Below are positions 1 to 5,672 of a DNA stretch of 8,766 nucleotides, piece by piece. A program made the translations under genes and the position numbers. The DNA comes from Natronomonas sp. (lineage in GTDB: Archaea > Halobacteriota > Halobacteria > Halobacteriales > Haloarculaceae). Every line of letters starts with the position of its first letter. Position 1 is the first letter of the stretch. The stretch lies in contig SLIW01000528.1 of the NCBI GenBank assembly GCA_007135435.1, positions 1-8,766 on the forward strand, given 5' to 3'. The notes beneath the pieces are model-generated. The model was given only the letters and a program-made list of their open reading frames with translations, was not told the origin of the DNA and made no database searches.

Positions 1-5
1 TACTC

Positions 6-11
6 TTTTTT
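6..11 (+). terminator. Possible oligo-T terminator of an upstream gene
   Basis: Six T in a row lie at the very left edge, ahead of the hydrolase promoter. Haloarchaeal transcription often stops at short T-runs without a hairpin, so this may end a gene lying left of the window. The run is short and the upstream gene is not visible, so this is a weak call. Confidence 0.2.
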
Positions 12-44
12 CAGACTGTGCAGATTTGTCAGTAGATAACGCTA

Positions 45-61
45 TGTGAATAGTTTTCACA
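45..61. promoter_or_regulatory. 17-bp palindrome, candidate operator of the hydrolase gene
   Basis: TGTGAA, five bases, then TTCACA: two perfect 6-bp arms. It lies 24 bases before the ATG at 85. A weak TATA-like stretch (GTAGATAAC, 32-40) lies just upstream, so transcription would be expected to begin at about 60-65. A protein bound here would overlap the start site and repress. The symmetry is seen directly; the operator role and the cognate repressor are inferred. Confidence 0.4.
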
Positions 62-84
62 GTTAGACAAGGGTGGACGGACCT

Positions 85-939
85 ATGCCCGAAGCAACAC
101 CACCGGACGAAGGGACGGAAATGGAAACCGTCACGGTCCCGGATGGGACCGAGATTGCCTACAGACGGAGCGGGAGCGGGCCACCGCTCGTGCTCGTCCA
201 TGGAGCCTGGAGCTCGCACCACGACTGGGATGACGTCGTTCCAGCGTTGGCCGAGTCGTTCCACGTCGTGGCCTACGACCGCCGCGGCCACAGCCAGAGC
301 GAGCGTCCGCCCGGACAGGGAAGCATCCACGAGGACGTCGATGACCTGGCCGAGCTGATCGAGCGGCTGGGGCTGGATACCGCCTGGGTGGTGGGGAACT
401 CGTTCGGTGCCTCGATCGCGCTGCGACTGGCCGCCGAGCACGGCGAGCTCTTGCACGGCGTGATCGCCCACGAGCCGCCACTATTCGACGTCATCTCCGA
501 TGATCCGGACCTGGCCCCGCTCGTCGAGGAGGACGAGAAGATGACGGCGAACGTCGCCGACCTCATCGCTTCCGGGGACCACGAGGGCGGCGCCAAGCAG
601 TTCATCGAGTTTGAACTCGGGCCCGGGAGTTGGTCGCAGCTCCCTCCATATCTCCGGGCGACCTTGGTCGAGAACGCCCCGGCGTTCCTGGACGAGGCGA
701 GGGATCCGGACCAGTACGCCTTCGACCCGGGGTGGCTCGCGGATTTTCACCGACCCGTGATGCTGACGACGGGGAGCGAGAGTCCTCCCACGTATGCCGG
801 GGTGGTGTCGAGACTCGCCGATGCGCTGCCCGCTGTCGAGGTTATGCAGTTCGAGGGTGCCGGTCACATACCTCATACGACGTACCCCGACGAGTACATG
901 GAAGCGACACGGGGCTTCATCCGCAGAAACGCACAGTGA
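85..939 (+). CDS. Alpha/beta-fold hydrolase
   Basis: A soluble cytoplasmic serine hydrolase of the alpha/beta fold, 284 residues, a normal single-domain length. The oxyanion-hole HG follows strand beta3 (residues 39-40, LVLVHGAW). The nucleophile elbow is GNSFG with Ser106, and the catalytic His is His261 in GAGHIPH. The acid is probably Glu232 in TGSESPP, as in related hydrolases with GSDSP/GSESP there. The cap (about 130-210) is very acidic, typical of haloarchaea. The substrate cannot be read from sequence: esterase, lactonase, epoxide hydrolase or C-C hydrolase are all possible. Start choice: ATG 85 follows a GGTGGA stretch. GTG 73 would add four residues, and ATG 121 would give METVTVPDG, where homology to relatives usually begins. 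The gene stands alone on the plus strand, with the insertion sequence about 80 bases downstream. Confidence 0.88.
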   Translation: MPEATPPDEGTEMETVTVPDGTEIAYRRSGSGPPLVLVHGAWSSHHDWDDVVPALAESFHVVAYDRRGHSQSERPPGQGSIHEDVDDLAELIERLGLDTAWVVGNSFGASIALRLAAEHGELLHGVIAHEPPLFDVISDDPDLAPLVEEDEKMTANVADLIASGDHEGGAKQFIEFELGPGSWSQLPPYLRATLVENAPAFLDEARDPDQYAFDPGWLADFHRPVMLTTGSESPPTYAGVVSRLADALPAVEVMQFEGAGHIPHTTYPDEYMEATRGFIRRNAQ

Positions 940-1017
940 GCCGTAGGCGTTGGTTCTCGCTGGGGCCAGGAAACGAACGCCCAGACGGTGGCATATGACT
1001 AGCGGGAATGCAGAGTG

Positions 1018-1048
1018 CTATAAGGATTGACTAAAGTATTTACCAGTC
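1018..1048 (+). repeat. Left terminal inverted repeat of the IS630 element
   Basis: Matches the reverse complement of 2125-2155 at 25 of 31 positions by hand alignment. The outer nine bases (CTATAAGGA) are identical, then GAC, AAA, TTACCA and TC are shared. The outermost C is probably flanking DNA. The repeat ends 17 bases before the transposase ATG, so transposase binding here could also control its own promoter. Confidence 0.85.
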
Positions 1049-1065
1049 TAGCTCTATGATTCCAT

Positions 1066-1566
1066 ATGGGACGAGTCGATCATCTTCGCCTCGACGAGCT
1101 CCACGAGCAACTCGACCGAACTGAGGGAAACGTGCCGACCCAACGGGTTCTCGCTGCAATCGGGCGGAAACAGGGCGCTACACTCGAAGAGCTGGCGGAG
1201 CGTCACAATGTGACCGAGAAGACCATCCGGAACTGGTTGGATCGATTTACGGATCGGCCACTCGAGGAAGCGCCATACGATGATGAGCGATCCGGGCGGC
1301 CGGCGAAACTCTCGGATGAGGAGAAGGCGGACTTCCTCGCCGATCTGCAGCACTCGCCCGAAGAACTCGGGTACGACCAACACAGTTGGTATCCAGTTTT
1401 GGCACACCATCACCTCAAGGGGGAGTACGGCGTCGAATACTCGCTTCGGCACGTCTACCGATTGCTGGATGAAGCCGGGCTCTCCTATCGAGCGGCTCGA
1501 CCTCAGCACTACCGGGCAGATCCCGAAGACGAAACTGAGTTCCGGGACACGGTTCAAAAAAACTGA
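1066..1566 (+). CDS. IS630 family transposase, N-terminal DNA-binding part (orfA)
   Basis: 166 codons carrying the DNA-binding half of an IS630-type transposase. A first helix-turn-helix spans about residues 27-61 (TLEELAERHNVTEKTIRNWL). A GRPAKLS linker follows at 78-83, and a second winged-helix region at about 84-146 includes YSLRHVYRLLDEAGLSY, the usual two-HTH layout that binds the terminal repeats. The frame ends Q-K-N-stop right after a run of seven A (1556-1562). The catalytic domain continues in the next frame with no gap in homology, so this is half of one gene rather than a separate protein. Alone it would bind the ends without catalysis and could act as an inhibitor. Confidence 0.85.
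   Translation: MGRVDHLRLDELHEQLDRTEGNVPTQRVLAAIGRKQGATLEELAERHNVTEKTIRNWLDRFTDRPLEEAPYDDERSGRPAKLSDEEKADFLADLQHSPEELGYDQHSWYPVLAHHHLKGEYGVEYSLRHVYRLLDEAGLSYRAARPQHYRADPEDETEFRDTVQKN
1556..1562 (+). other. Seven-A run at the transposase frame switch
   Basis: In orfA's frame the run reads C-AA AAA AA-C followed by TGA at 1564-1566. Removing one A gives V-Q-K-T-D-L-L-R and joins the DNA-binding and DDE parts without a break. This is either a slippage site that makes a little full-length enzyme, a one-base expansion that inactivated the element, or a homopolymer sequencing error. The position is certain; the interpretation is open. Confidence 0.6.
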
Positions 1567-2137
1567 CTTGCTTCGGGAGGGGTGGACGTTCGTCGCCGTC
1601 GATCAGTCCTCGAAATACGTCGGAACGATCGATCGACGCGGCTGGTATCCTATCGGATCGGATCCACGTCGGCCGGTTTGGAACGCACGAACGAAAGTCA
1701 CCACCCTCGGTGCGGTCACCCACGATGGCGAAAGCCTGTATCTCTCAACCGAGGAGTATCTGACTGCCGAACATGGAATCAAGTTACTGCGAGCTCTCGT
1801 CGAGGAGTTTGGAGAGAAGTTGATCGTCATCCTCGACCGAGCTCGGTACTTCTACGCAAAGGATCTCTGGGAGTTCGTTAGCGGCGAGCGGTCAGTCGAA
1901 TACGTCGACGACACGTCGATTACCTGCGTTCGGAACGACACACTCCAAGTCTGGTATTTCCCACCACGACTGCCCGAATTGAACCCTGTCGAGCAATGCT
2001 GGAACCAGTTCAAATCCTGGTACAGGTACCGATTTATCGAGGATTTGGAAACCCTGAAGGGGACGCTCTCGTCAGCCTTCGCCTCAATCAACGAACCAGA
2101 TATTCTGAACTATATCTGCCCCTCGATTGGTAATTAA
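1556..2137 (+). CDS. IS630 family transposase, C-terminal DDE catalytic part (orfB)
   Basis: The catalytic half of the transposase, in the frame one base ahead of orfA. The frame is open back to 1280, but bases 1280-1555 are out-of-frame reading of orfA, and real sequence starts at the A-run. In the joined protein (about 357 residues) the catalytic triad is Asp179 (FVAVDQSS), Asp257 (VILDRARYF) and Glu309 (LPELNPVEQCW), so all three metal-binding acids are present. The spacing between the second Asp and the Glu is longer than the DD34E typical of the family, owing to a short insert around VDDTSITC. Translation needs a +1 shift, slippage in transcription or loss of one A. No good start codon lies close to 1556, so independent translation is unlikely. 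Confidence 0.85.
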   Translation, partial: KKTDLLREGWTFVAVDQSSKYVGTIDRRGWYPIGSDPRRPVWNARTKVTTLGAVTHDGESLYLSTEEYLTAEHGIKLLRALVEEFGEKLIVILDRARYFYAKDLWEFVSGERSVEYVDDTSITCVRNDTLQVWYFPPRLPELNPVEQCWNQFKSWYRYRFIEDLETLKGTLSSAFASINEPDILNYICPSIGN

Positions 2138-2155
2138 TTTTGTCGTTCCTTATAG
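2125..2155 (-). repeat. Right terminal inverted repeat of the IS630 element
   Basis: Partner of the left repeat (25 of 31 identical). It overlaps the 3' end of the transposase: the TAA stop at 2135-2137 lies inside it, so the end of the coding region doubles as the transposase binding site. Confidence 0.85.
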
Positions 2156-2387
2156 TTGACTAGGTGTGCAAAACCAATCGAGACTCCACCAGGATTCTCA
2201 TCCAGTTCTCTTCTCCTACGGGTCACCCGGAGATCGATATTAACATCCTTGGGGGTACGGAAATCTTCGAGGGCGGATTACGAGCATATAGTCGAATCGT
2301 CGTGGGTCACGAGAGGTCACCGACTCGCAGAGGACGGAGCAATAGGTTCTAATCAAATCCGGCGAATTCGTCCAATCGCTTTCCTCA

Positions 2388-2578
2388 GTTATTGTGATAG
2401 GTCGTGGGTCGGTTCGCTCCATCGTACACCATCCAGTGGCTGATCGTTACATTCCAGTCGAATATAACCGGGATATGACACTCAGTTCTGCGTGCGTAAC
2501 GTTCAGCCACGATAATCAGAGTGCAGCTTCACTCGAATATGTTTCAGTAGACATTTGATGCGTACGCCCCGTAGACAT
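2388..2578 (-). pseudogene. Candidate decayed minus-strand gene, N-terminal part only
   Basis: On the minus strand an ATG at 2578 opens 20 codons (MSTGRTHQMSTETYSSEAAL) and then meets TGA at 2518-2516. Moving one base into the next frame gives 44 more open codons starting LIIVAERYARRTE and containing VIFDWNVTISHW, before a TGA at 2387-2385. The start is typical of haloarchaeal proteins and a promoter-like box lies at the right distance, so this looks like a gene broken by a frameshift. The second part faintly resembles the N-terminus of SprT-like proteins, but I would not assign it. Further decayed frames run left to the insertion sequence. Confidence 0.3.
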
Positions 2579-2614
2579 TTCAACGACTGAATTTCGATAC
2601 AGGGACAGTTCCCT

Positions 2615-2630
2615 CGATCTATTTATTAGT
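2615..2630 (-). promoter_or_regulatory. TATA-like promoter facing the decayed minus-strand gene
   Basis: Read on the minus strand: ACTAATAAATAGATCG. The box centre is about 46 bases before the ATG at 2578, which would place the start of transcription near 2597 with a leader of about 20 bases. Its survival beside a broken reading frame suggests the decay is fairly recent. Confidence 0.3.
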
Positions 2631-2789
2631 TGGTAGAAAACGCGTGGGTCTAATCAAGGCCCAGAGGCTGTATCCATCACGAAGGGGTCGTTAGTTTCGG
2701 AGTATCTGCGCTGGTTTATCTACGCACTCCAGCTGCGGATTGAACGTACGCCGGAAAAGGGCTGTTCCGTTACTCTGACTCTCGGATGA

Positions 2790-3134
2790 AATGTACTGCA
2801 CGTCTATGATCCAGTCGAAGATATGTACGGTAGGACGGAAGGTGGATATTACAGCCAAGGCGTGTTGGGCGAGGCAATCGAACGCGGGACGACACTCTGT
2901 GACCAAGCAAAAGACCGTCTTCACGAAGCCGGCGTCCCCGATTCGACAATCATTGAGACCGAGGTAGAAACCGGCAAACCAGCACGAAAGATTTTCGAAT
3001 TTGTATCCGAAAACGATGTCGACCAAATCGTGATGGGAAGCCACGGGCGATCTGGTGTCTCTCGCCTGTTGCTTGGCAGTGTGGCGGAGTCAGTCATCCG
3101 TCGTTCCCCGGTTCCAGTAATCGTGGTTCGTTAG
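2790..3134 (+). pseudogene. Universal stress protein (UspA family), N-terminus missing
   Basis: A remnant of a UspA-fold nucleotide-binding protein. The conserved C-terminal ATP-binding loop is intact: GSHGRSG, then seven residues (VSRLLLG), then S, which fits G-2x-G-9x-G-S/T. It ends in the usual SPVPVIVVR strand. Reading upstream of the ATG at 2823 gives VLHVYDPVED, which fits strand beta2, so homology starts before that ATG. The first strand and helix, with the phosphate-side motif normally written as (V/P)-x-D-G-S, are absent and replaced by unrelated sequence with an in-frame TGA at 2787-2789. Full-length members have about 140-150 residues; only about 114 codons remain. A product from ATG 2823 (103 residues) could be made but would probably not fold normally. 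Confidence 0.75.
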
Positions 3135-3155
3135 GAACATCGAGCTAGTTGATGT

Positions 3156-3260
3156 GATATCGCCGATGAACTCGATATCTCTCAGCAATCGGTCACTGAA
3201 CGGTTGCATCGTGGCTACCAAACATTAAATCGGAACACGCTCCTTGTCACATCGACATGA
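3156..3260 (+). pseudogene. C-terminal remnant of a bat-type HTH_10 transcription regulator
   Basis: Thirty-four codons read DIADELDISQQSVTERLHRG and then YQTLNRNTL, ending in TGA at 3258-3260. This is the second half of the HTH_10 domain found at the C-terminus of haloarchaeal bacterio-opsin-activator-like regulators: A-x-x-L-x-I-S-Q and then E-R-L-x-R-x-x-x-x-L. An in-frame TGA (3150-3152) lies just upstream and there is no room for the sensor domains, so only the tail of a once larger gene survives. It starts 21 bases after the stress-protein stop, so the breakpoint that removed the rest lies at about 3135-3155. It is too short to be functional. Confidence 0.65.
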
Positions 3261-3345
3261 AAGACAAGTCATCGTCGGCCATAAGTGCCCAGCCGTTTCC
3301 GTGTCACGCCGATAAACGGTGGGCAATACCCGCCATATCCGGGGA

Positions 3346-3352
3346 TTTATTG
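3346..3352 (+). promoter_or_regulatory. TATA-like box of the wHTH regulator gene
   Basis: TTTATTG begins 30 bases before the ATG at 3376. At the archaeal TATA-to-start distance, transcription would begin at or within a few bases of the ATG, so the mRNA should be leaderless, a common arrangement in haloarchaea. This supports ATG 3376 over the in-frame GTG at 3319. Confidence 0.55.
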
Positions 3353-3375
3353 TACCCAACCGCCTTCCCACACGT

Positions 3376-4362
3376 ATGCCAGGTGTTGACACGGGGGGCT
3401 ACACCACACTGGCGCCAGAGGAGGCGTTCGCCGTGGTGGGCGACGAGACGCGCATCGGAATCCTGCAGGCACTGGGGGAGGCCGGTGAGCGGTTGCCCTT
3501 CACCGACCTCCGTGAGCGGGTGGGCGTCCGCGACCCGGGGCGGTTCAACTACCACCTCAACAGGTTGACCGACCACTTCGTCCGAAAGACCGACGAGTAC
3601 TACGAGCTCACCCGCGCCGGCGAGCGGATCGTCGAGGCGGTCCTCGCCGGGACGGTCACCTCGGCGCCGGTGGTCGACCGGACCACGGTGGATCAGTCGT
3701 GTTACTTCTGTGGGGCGCCGGTCGAGGTTCGCTACTATCAGGAACGCCTTGAGCGGTACTGCACGGAATGCCCCGGGATGTGGGGGTCCCAGGAGGGGAA
3801 ACTAGGGAGGCTCTCGTTGCCACCAGCGGGCCTCCAGGGGCGGTCTGTCGACGAGGCTGCCCGCGCGGCGTTTACATGGCAGGTTCTGAGCATGTATGCC
3901 GTCGGTGCGGGCATCTGTCCACGGTGTTCGGCACCACTGGAGCGGGAGGTGGACCTCTGTATGAGCCACGACGCTCCCGGAATCGACACGGCCGACGGAC
4001 TCTGCGAGGAGTGCGGCGTCCGCCACGCCGCGCGGCTCGTATTTCGGTGTCCGTCCTGTATCTTCGAGGGACGTGGCACGCTTCCAATCGCGTTCAACAG
4101 CCACCCCGCGATGCTGGCAATCCTCGCCAATCACGGCCACAGCCCGATAGCACCGACGTCGATCGCTGACGTCCAGCGGGTCCACTCGGACTACGAGGAG
4201 GAAATCCTCTCGAGGGAGCCGTTCGTGGGCCGATTCACGTTCACCGCCGACGGCGATACGCTCACGGTGACGGTGAACGATGACCTCGAGGTGGTCGAGA
4301 CCGGGCTGACCCGGGGGCGAGACGACCCCGATAGTGAGGTGGCATCGGAGCGCGACAACTGA
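3376..4362 (+). CDS. Haloarchaeal wHTH (ArsR-like) regulator with cysteine clusters
   Basis: 328 residues. The N-terminal winged helix (about 13-90) begins LAPEEAFAVVGDETRIGILQ, with the recognition region VRDPGRFNYHLNRLTDHFV (51-69) and the wing and helix YYELTRAGERIVEAVL (75-90), as in ArsR-like haloarchaeal regulators. The rest has eleven cysteines: CYFC (109/112) with CTEC (129/132); CPRC (181/184) with Cys195 and His198; and CEEC (210/213) with CPSC (225/228). These make two convincing zinc ribbons or knuckles, perhaps three. They may be structural or may sense metal or redox state. The last 60 residues form an acidic beta-rich tail. The signal and target genes are unknown; no matching operator is obvious. 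In-frame GTG 3319 would add 19 residues, but the promoter argues against it. Confidence 0.85.
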   Translation: MPGVDTGGYTTLAPEEAFAVVGDETRIGILQALGEAGERLPFTDLRERVGVRDPGRFNYHLNRLTDHFVRKTDEYYELTRAGERIVEAVLAGTVTSAPVVDRTTVDQSCYFCGAPVEVRYYQERLERYCTECPGMWGSQEGKLGRLSLPPAGLQGRSVDEAARAAFTWQVLSMYAVGAGICPRCSAPLEREVDLCMSHDAPGIDTADGLCEECGVRHAARLVFRCPSCIFEGRGTLPIAFNSHPAMLAILANHGHSPIAPTSIADVQRVHSDYEEEILSREPFVGRFTFTADGDTLTVTVNDDLEVVETGLTRGRDDPDSEVASERDN

Positions 4363-4647
4363 TCGGTGTGTCCGGGCCGGAGCGGCGGGAGCGGGTCCCG
4401 AGCAGTTCACGCGGCGGATAGAGACGTATCCGTTCGTGTGCTCGCCGGATTGCCGGACTGGCGCCAATACGGTGGCGCTGTAGCGTGCGCATCGCCGATA
4501 TCGGACCTGTCGCCCCCCGCATTCGGTTCCATGAGCACCTGGCAGGATATCAGACACACATGACATGAGCGAATTCCCCTAACGACGCAAGCGAGATCGA
4601 TTGCCGACGAATCCACGACTGCGAGGGCACCCGCTGCCCCCCCGTCG
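4363..4647. other. Spacer between convergent genes, nothing recognised
   Basis: 285 bases between the stop of the wHTH regulator (plus strand) and the stop of the VOC fusion gene (minus strand). I found no supported gene, T-run terminator or clear repeat. Open frames through it are short and cross the neighbours antisense. As a convergent spacer it should contain the ends of both transcripts. Confidence 0.4.
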
Positions 4648-5481
4648 TTACGATCGGGTGGTCGGCGTCAGCTCGAGGATGTTCCCGTCCGGATCCGGAA
4701 AGCGGAGGGCCGCACCCACGTCCCGGACCTGGACGCCCTGGTCGCTGAGCCGCTCCCGGACGGTCGAGATGTGGTCGTCGGTCGCCCTGATGGCCAGACA
4801 CGGTTCGGCGTCGGGGTCGACCACGTCAGGGGTCGCGTTCGGGCGGTCTGCGAGCGTCACACGCCCGTCGCCGACGGCCAACACGAGGCCATCTTCCACG
4901 TCTGCGTCATCGGCGACCGGGTCGACCGGTCGACATCCCAGCACCTCCTCGTAGAACGAGCGGGCCCGCTGGACATCGGAGACCGCCAACACGGCACGTT
5001 GGAGTCCCTTGACGGGGCCAGGGACGGTGATGTCCCGACTCCCCGGTGTTGCGTCCCCACCATCGCGGTCCCGCAGGCGGTCGATCCAGGCGCGGGCACC
5101 GCCCCGGTCGGTCTTTCCGCGACTCGCCGGAGCCCGACCGGTCGGCCGCAGGTCGCTCATGTTCCCCATGGGGAGCTGTCCCCGGACCGGGAGCAGCACC
5201 GGGAAGACGCTTCGCGAGGGATCGCGACCGACGAAGACGGCCGGCAGTGTGACGATGATTCCCATAACGCCAACGATCGCGAGCGCCTGCCCGACCCTCC
5301 CATGGACGAGGGTGTCTCCATAGAACGCCATGATGCCGAAGCCGGCCAGCACCGAGAGCCGCACAAGGACCGTCCGCCGGACGGGGAGGCCGGGCCACGA
5401 CGGCCACTGGCGGTTCCGGAACGCCTCCAGGTGGTCGTCTGCAGCGCGAATCAGCCGTTCCGTCGGTTCTTTGGTCGCCAT
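4648..5481 (-). CDS. Two-helix membrane protein fused to a VOC (glyoxalase-fold) domain
   Basis: 277 residues in one open frame. Residues 1-35 form a charged N-terminal segment. Two hydrophobic helices follow (about 36-54, LVRLSVLAGFGIMAFYG; about 63-84, VGQALAIVGVMGIIVTLPAV). A polar, basic linker spans about 100-155. The C-terminal VOC domain (about 158-272) has strand and helix LAVSDVQRARSFYEEVLG and ends FPDPDGNILEL. VOC domains usually bind a metal through His, His/Glu and Glu. Here the first site is Arg162 (QRAVLAVSD), the second appears to be Cys228 (PCLAIRATD), and only Glu270 remains, so a binding or resistance-type role may be likelier than classic catalysis. With both ends cytoplasmic, the VOC domain would face inward. 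Internal ATGs at codons 105 and 108 could give a soluble VOC-only form. The promoter at 5515-5524 supports the long start. Confidence 0.75.
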   Translation of the reverse strand: MATKEPTERLIRAADDHLEAFRNRQWPSWPGLPVRRTVLVRLSVLAGFGIMAFYGDTLVHGRVGQALAIVGVMGIIVTLPAVFVGRDPSRSVFPVLLPVRGQLPMGNMSDLRPTGRAPASRGKTDRGGARAWIDRLRDRDGGDATPGSRDITVPGPVKGLQRAVLAVSDVQRARSFYEEVLGCRPVDPVADDADVEDGLVLAVGDGRVTLADRPNATPDVVDPDAEPCLAIRATDDHISTVRERLSDQGVQVRDVGAALRFPDPDGNILELTPTTRS

Positions 5482-5514
5482 CGGACCTCTGGGCCTTCAC
5501 TCGGACCGGGAGAC

Positions 5515-5524
5515 GATAAATATC
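5515..5524 (-). promoter_or_regulatory. TATA box of the membrane-VOC fusion gene
   Basis: On the minus strand: GATATTTATC, about 38 bases before the ATG at 5481. Transcription should start about 10-15 bases before the ATG, giving a very short leader. This supports translation from the full-length start rather than from the internal ATGs. Confidence 0.5.
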
Positions 5525-5537
5525 AGCAGAAATACCC

Positions 5538-5587
5538 TTCTATAACCAGAAATATAGAAATACGCTTCGGCAATATAGGTTATAGAA
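5538..5587. repeat. Perfect 10-bp inverted repeat with 30-bp spacer
   Basis: TTCTATAACC (5538-5547) and its exact reverse complement GGTTATAGAA (5578-5587). The repeat lies just upstream of the VOC gene's TATA box, so it may be a paired regulator site separated by about four helical turns (40 bases from arm to arm). As RNA it could also form a long-loop hairpin. The match is seen directly; a regulatory role is inferred. Confidence 0.5.
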
Positions 5588-5622
5588 CGAAATTTCGATA
5601 CCTACATCGACATATTTTGTCG
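5588..5622. repeat. Two short palindromes: CGAAATTTCG, then CGACA-N5-TGTCG
   Basis: CGAAATTTCG (5588-5597) is a perfect 10-bp palindrome directly abutting the right arm of the larger inverted repeat. CGACA TATTT TGTCG (5608-5622) is a second symmetric site. Together with the 5538-5587 repeat they make three dyads in about 85 bases. Confidence 0.45.
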
Positions 5623-5624
5623 GC

Positions 5625-5638
5625 GGGACGTGGGACGT
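5625..5638 (+). repeat. Tandem GGGACGT repeat
   Basis: GGGACGT occurs twice back to back beside the palindromes. It is short enough to be chance, but it adds to the cluster of repeats in this intergenic island. Confidence 0.3.
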
Positions 5639-5664
5639 CTACGCCTCCGTATTATCTACTATAT

Positions 5665-5672
5665 TATATAAA
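5665..5672 (+). promoter_or_regulatory. Strong TATA box on the plus strand facing panE antisense
   Basis: TATATAAA is a near-ideal archaeal TATA box and would start transcription near 5695. The only frames ahead are a six-codon ATG frame at 5709 and a 61-codon GTG frame at 5706 that runs antisense into the reductase gene. If active it would give an antisense or non-coding transcript; it could also be a chance product of local AT-richness. Confidence 0.25.

Larger units (their letters stand above)
1021..2152 (+). mobile_element. IS630-type insertion sequence, complete, about 1.13 kb
   Basis: A full insertion sequence with a transposase on the plus strand and imperfect terminal inverted repeats. 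Both ends read TAAGGA going inward, and each is preceded by TA (1019-1020 and 2153-2154), as expected for the IS630/Tc1-mariner group, which inserts at TA and duplicates it. Because the ends start with TA, the true boundary could also be 1023-2150, with TA at 1021-1022 and 2151-2152 as the target copy. The element sits just 3' of the hydrolase gene without cutting it, and borders decayed DNA on the right. Both termini look intact, so it may still be movable if full-length transposase is made. Confidence 0.85.
2153..2789. other. Gene-free stretch of decayed DNA right of the insertion sequence
   Basis: No intact gene is supported here. Base composition is more AT-rich and stop codons are denser than in the flanking genes. 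The left part holds short minus-strand open segments, one just inside the IS junction reading SALEDF and then VSIGFAHLV, interrupted by stops; these are likely remains of one or more genes. The right part (about 2640-2786) is open on the plus strand in the same frame as the stress-protein fragment but ends in TGA at 2787 and does not resemble that family's N-terminus. Confidence 0.45.

Noticed and set aside
1280..1555. Upstream part of the orfB frame as a separate protein start
   Set aside because: The first 92 codons are an out-of-frame reading of orfA (Arg/Ser/Thr-rich, no motif); transposase homology starts at the A-run.
2691..3044. Minus-strand open frame opposite the stress-protein fragment
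   Set aside because: It is antisense to a recognisable UspA ATP-loop region, has no motif of its own and is unusually rich in Cys, Phe and Trp.
3257..3568. Plus-strand frame starting MKDKSSSAIS
   Set aside because: It overlaps the start of the wHTH regulator in another frame, and its composition becomes shadow-like there. The first 30 codons show no motif.
3802..4566. Long minus-strand open frame (254 codons) opposite the wHTH regulator
   Set aside because: It is antisense to a gene with clear domains, is rich in Arg, Pro and Gly in the manner of shadow frames in GC-rich DNA, and shows no motif.
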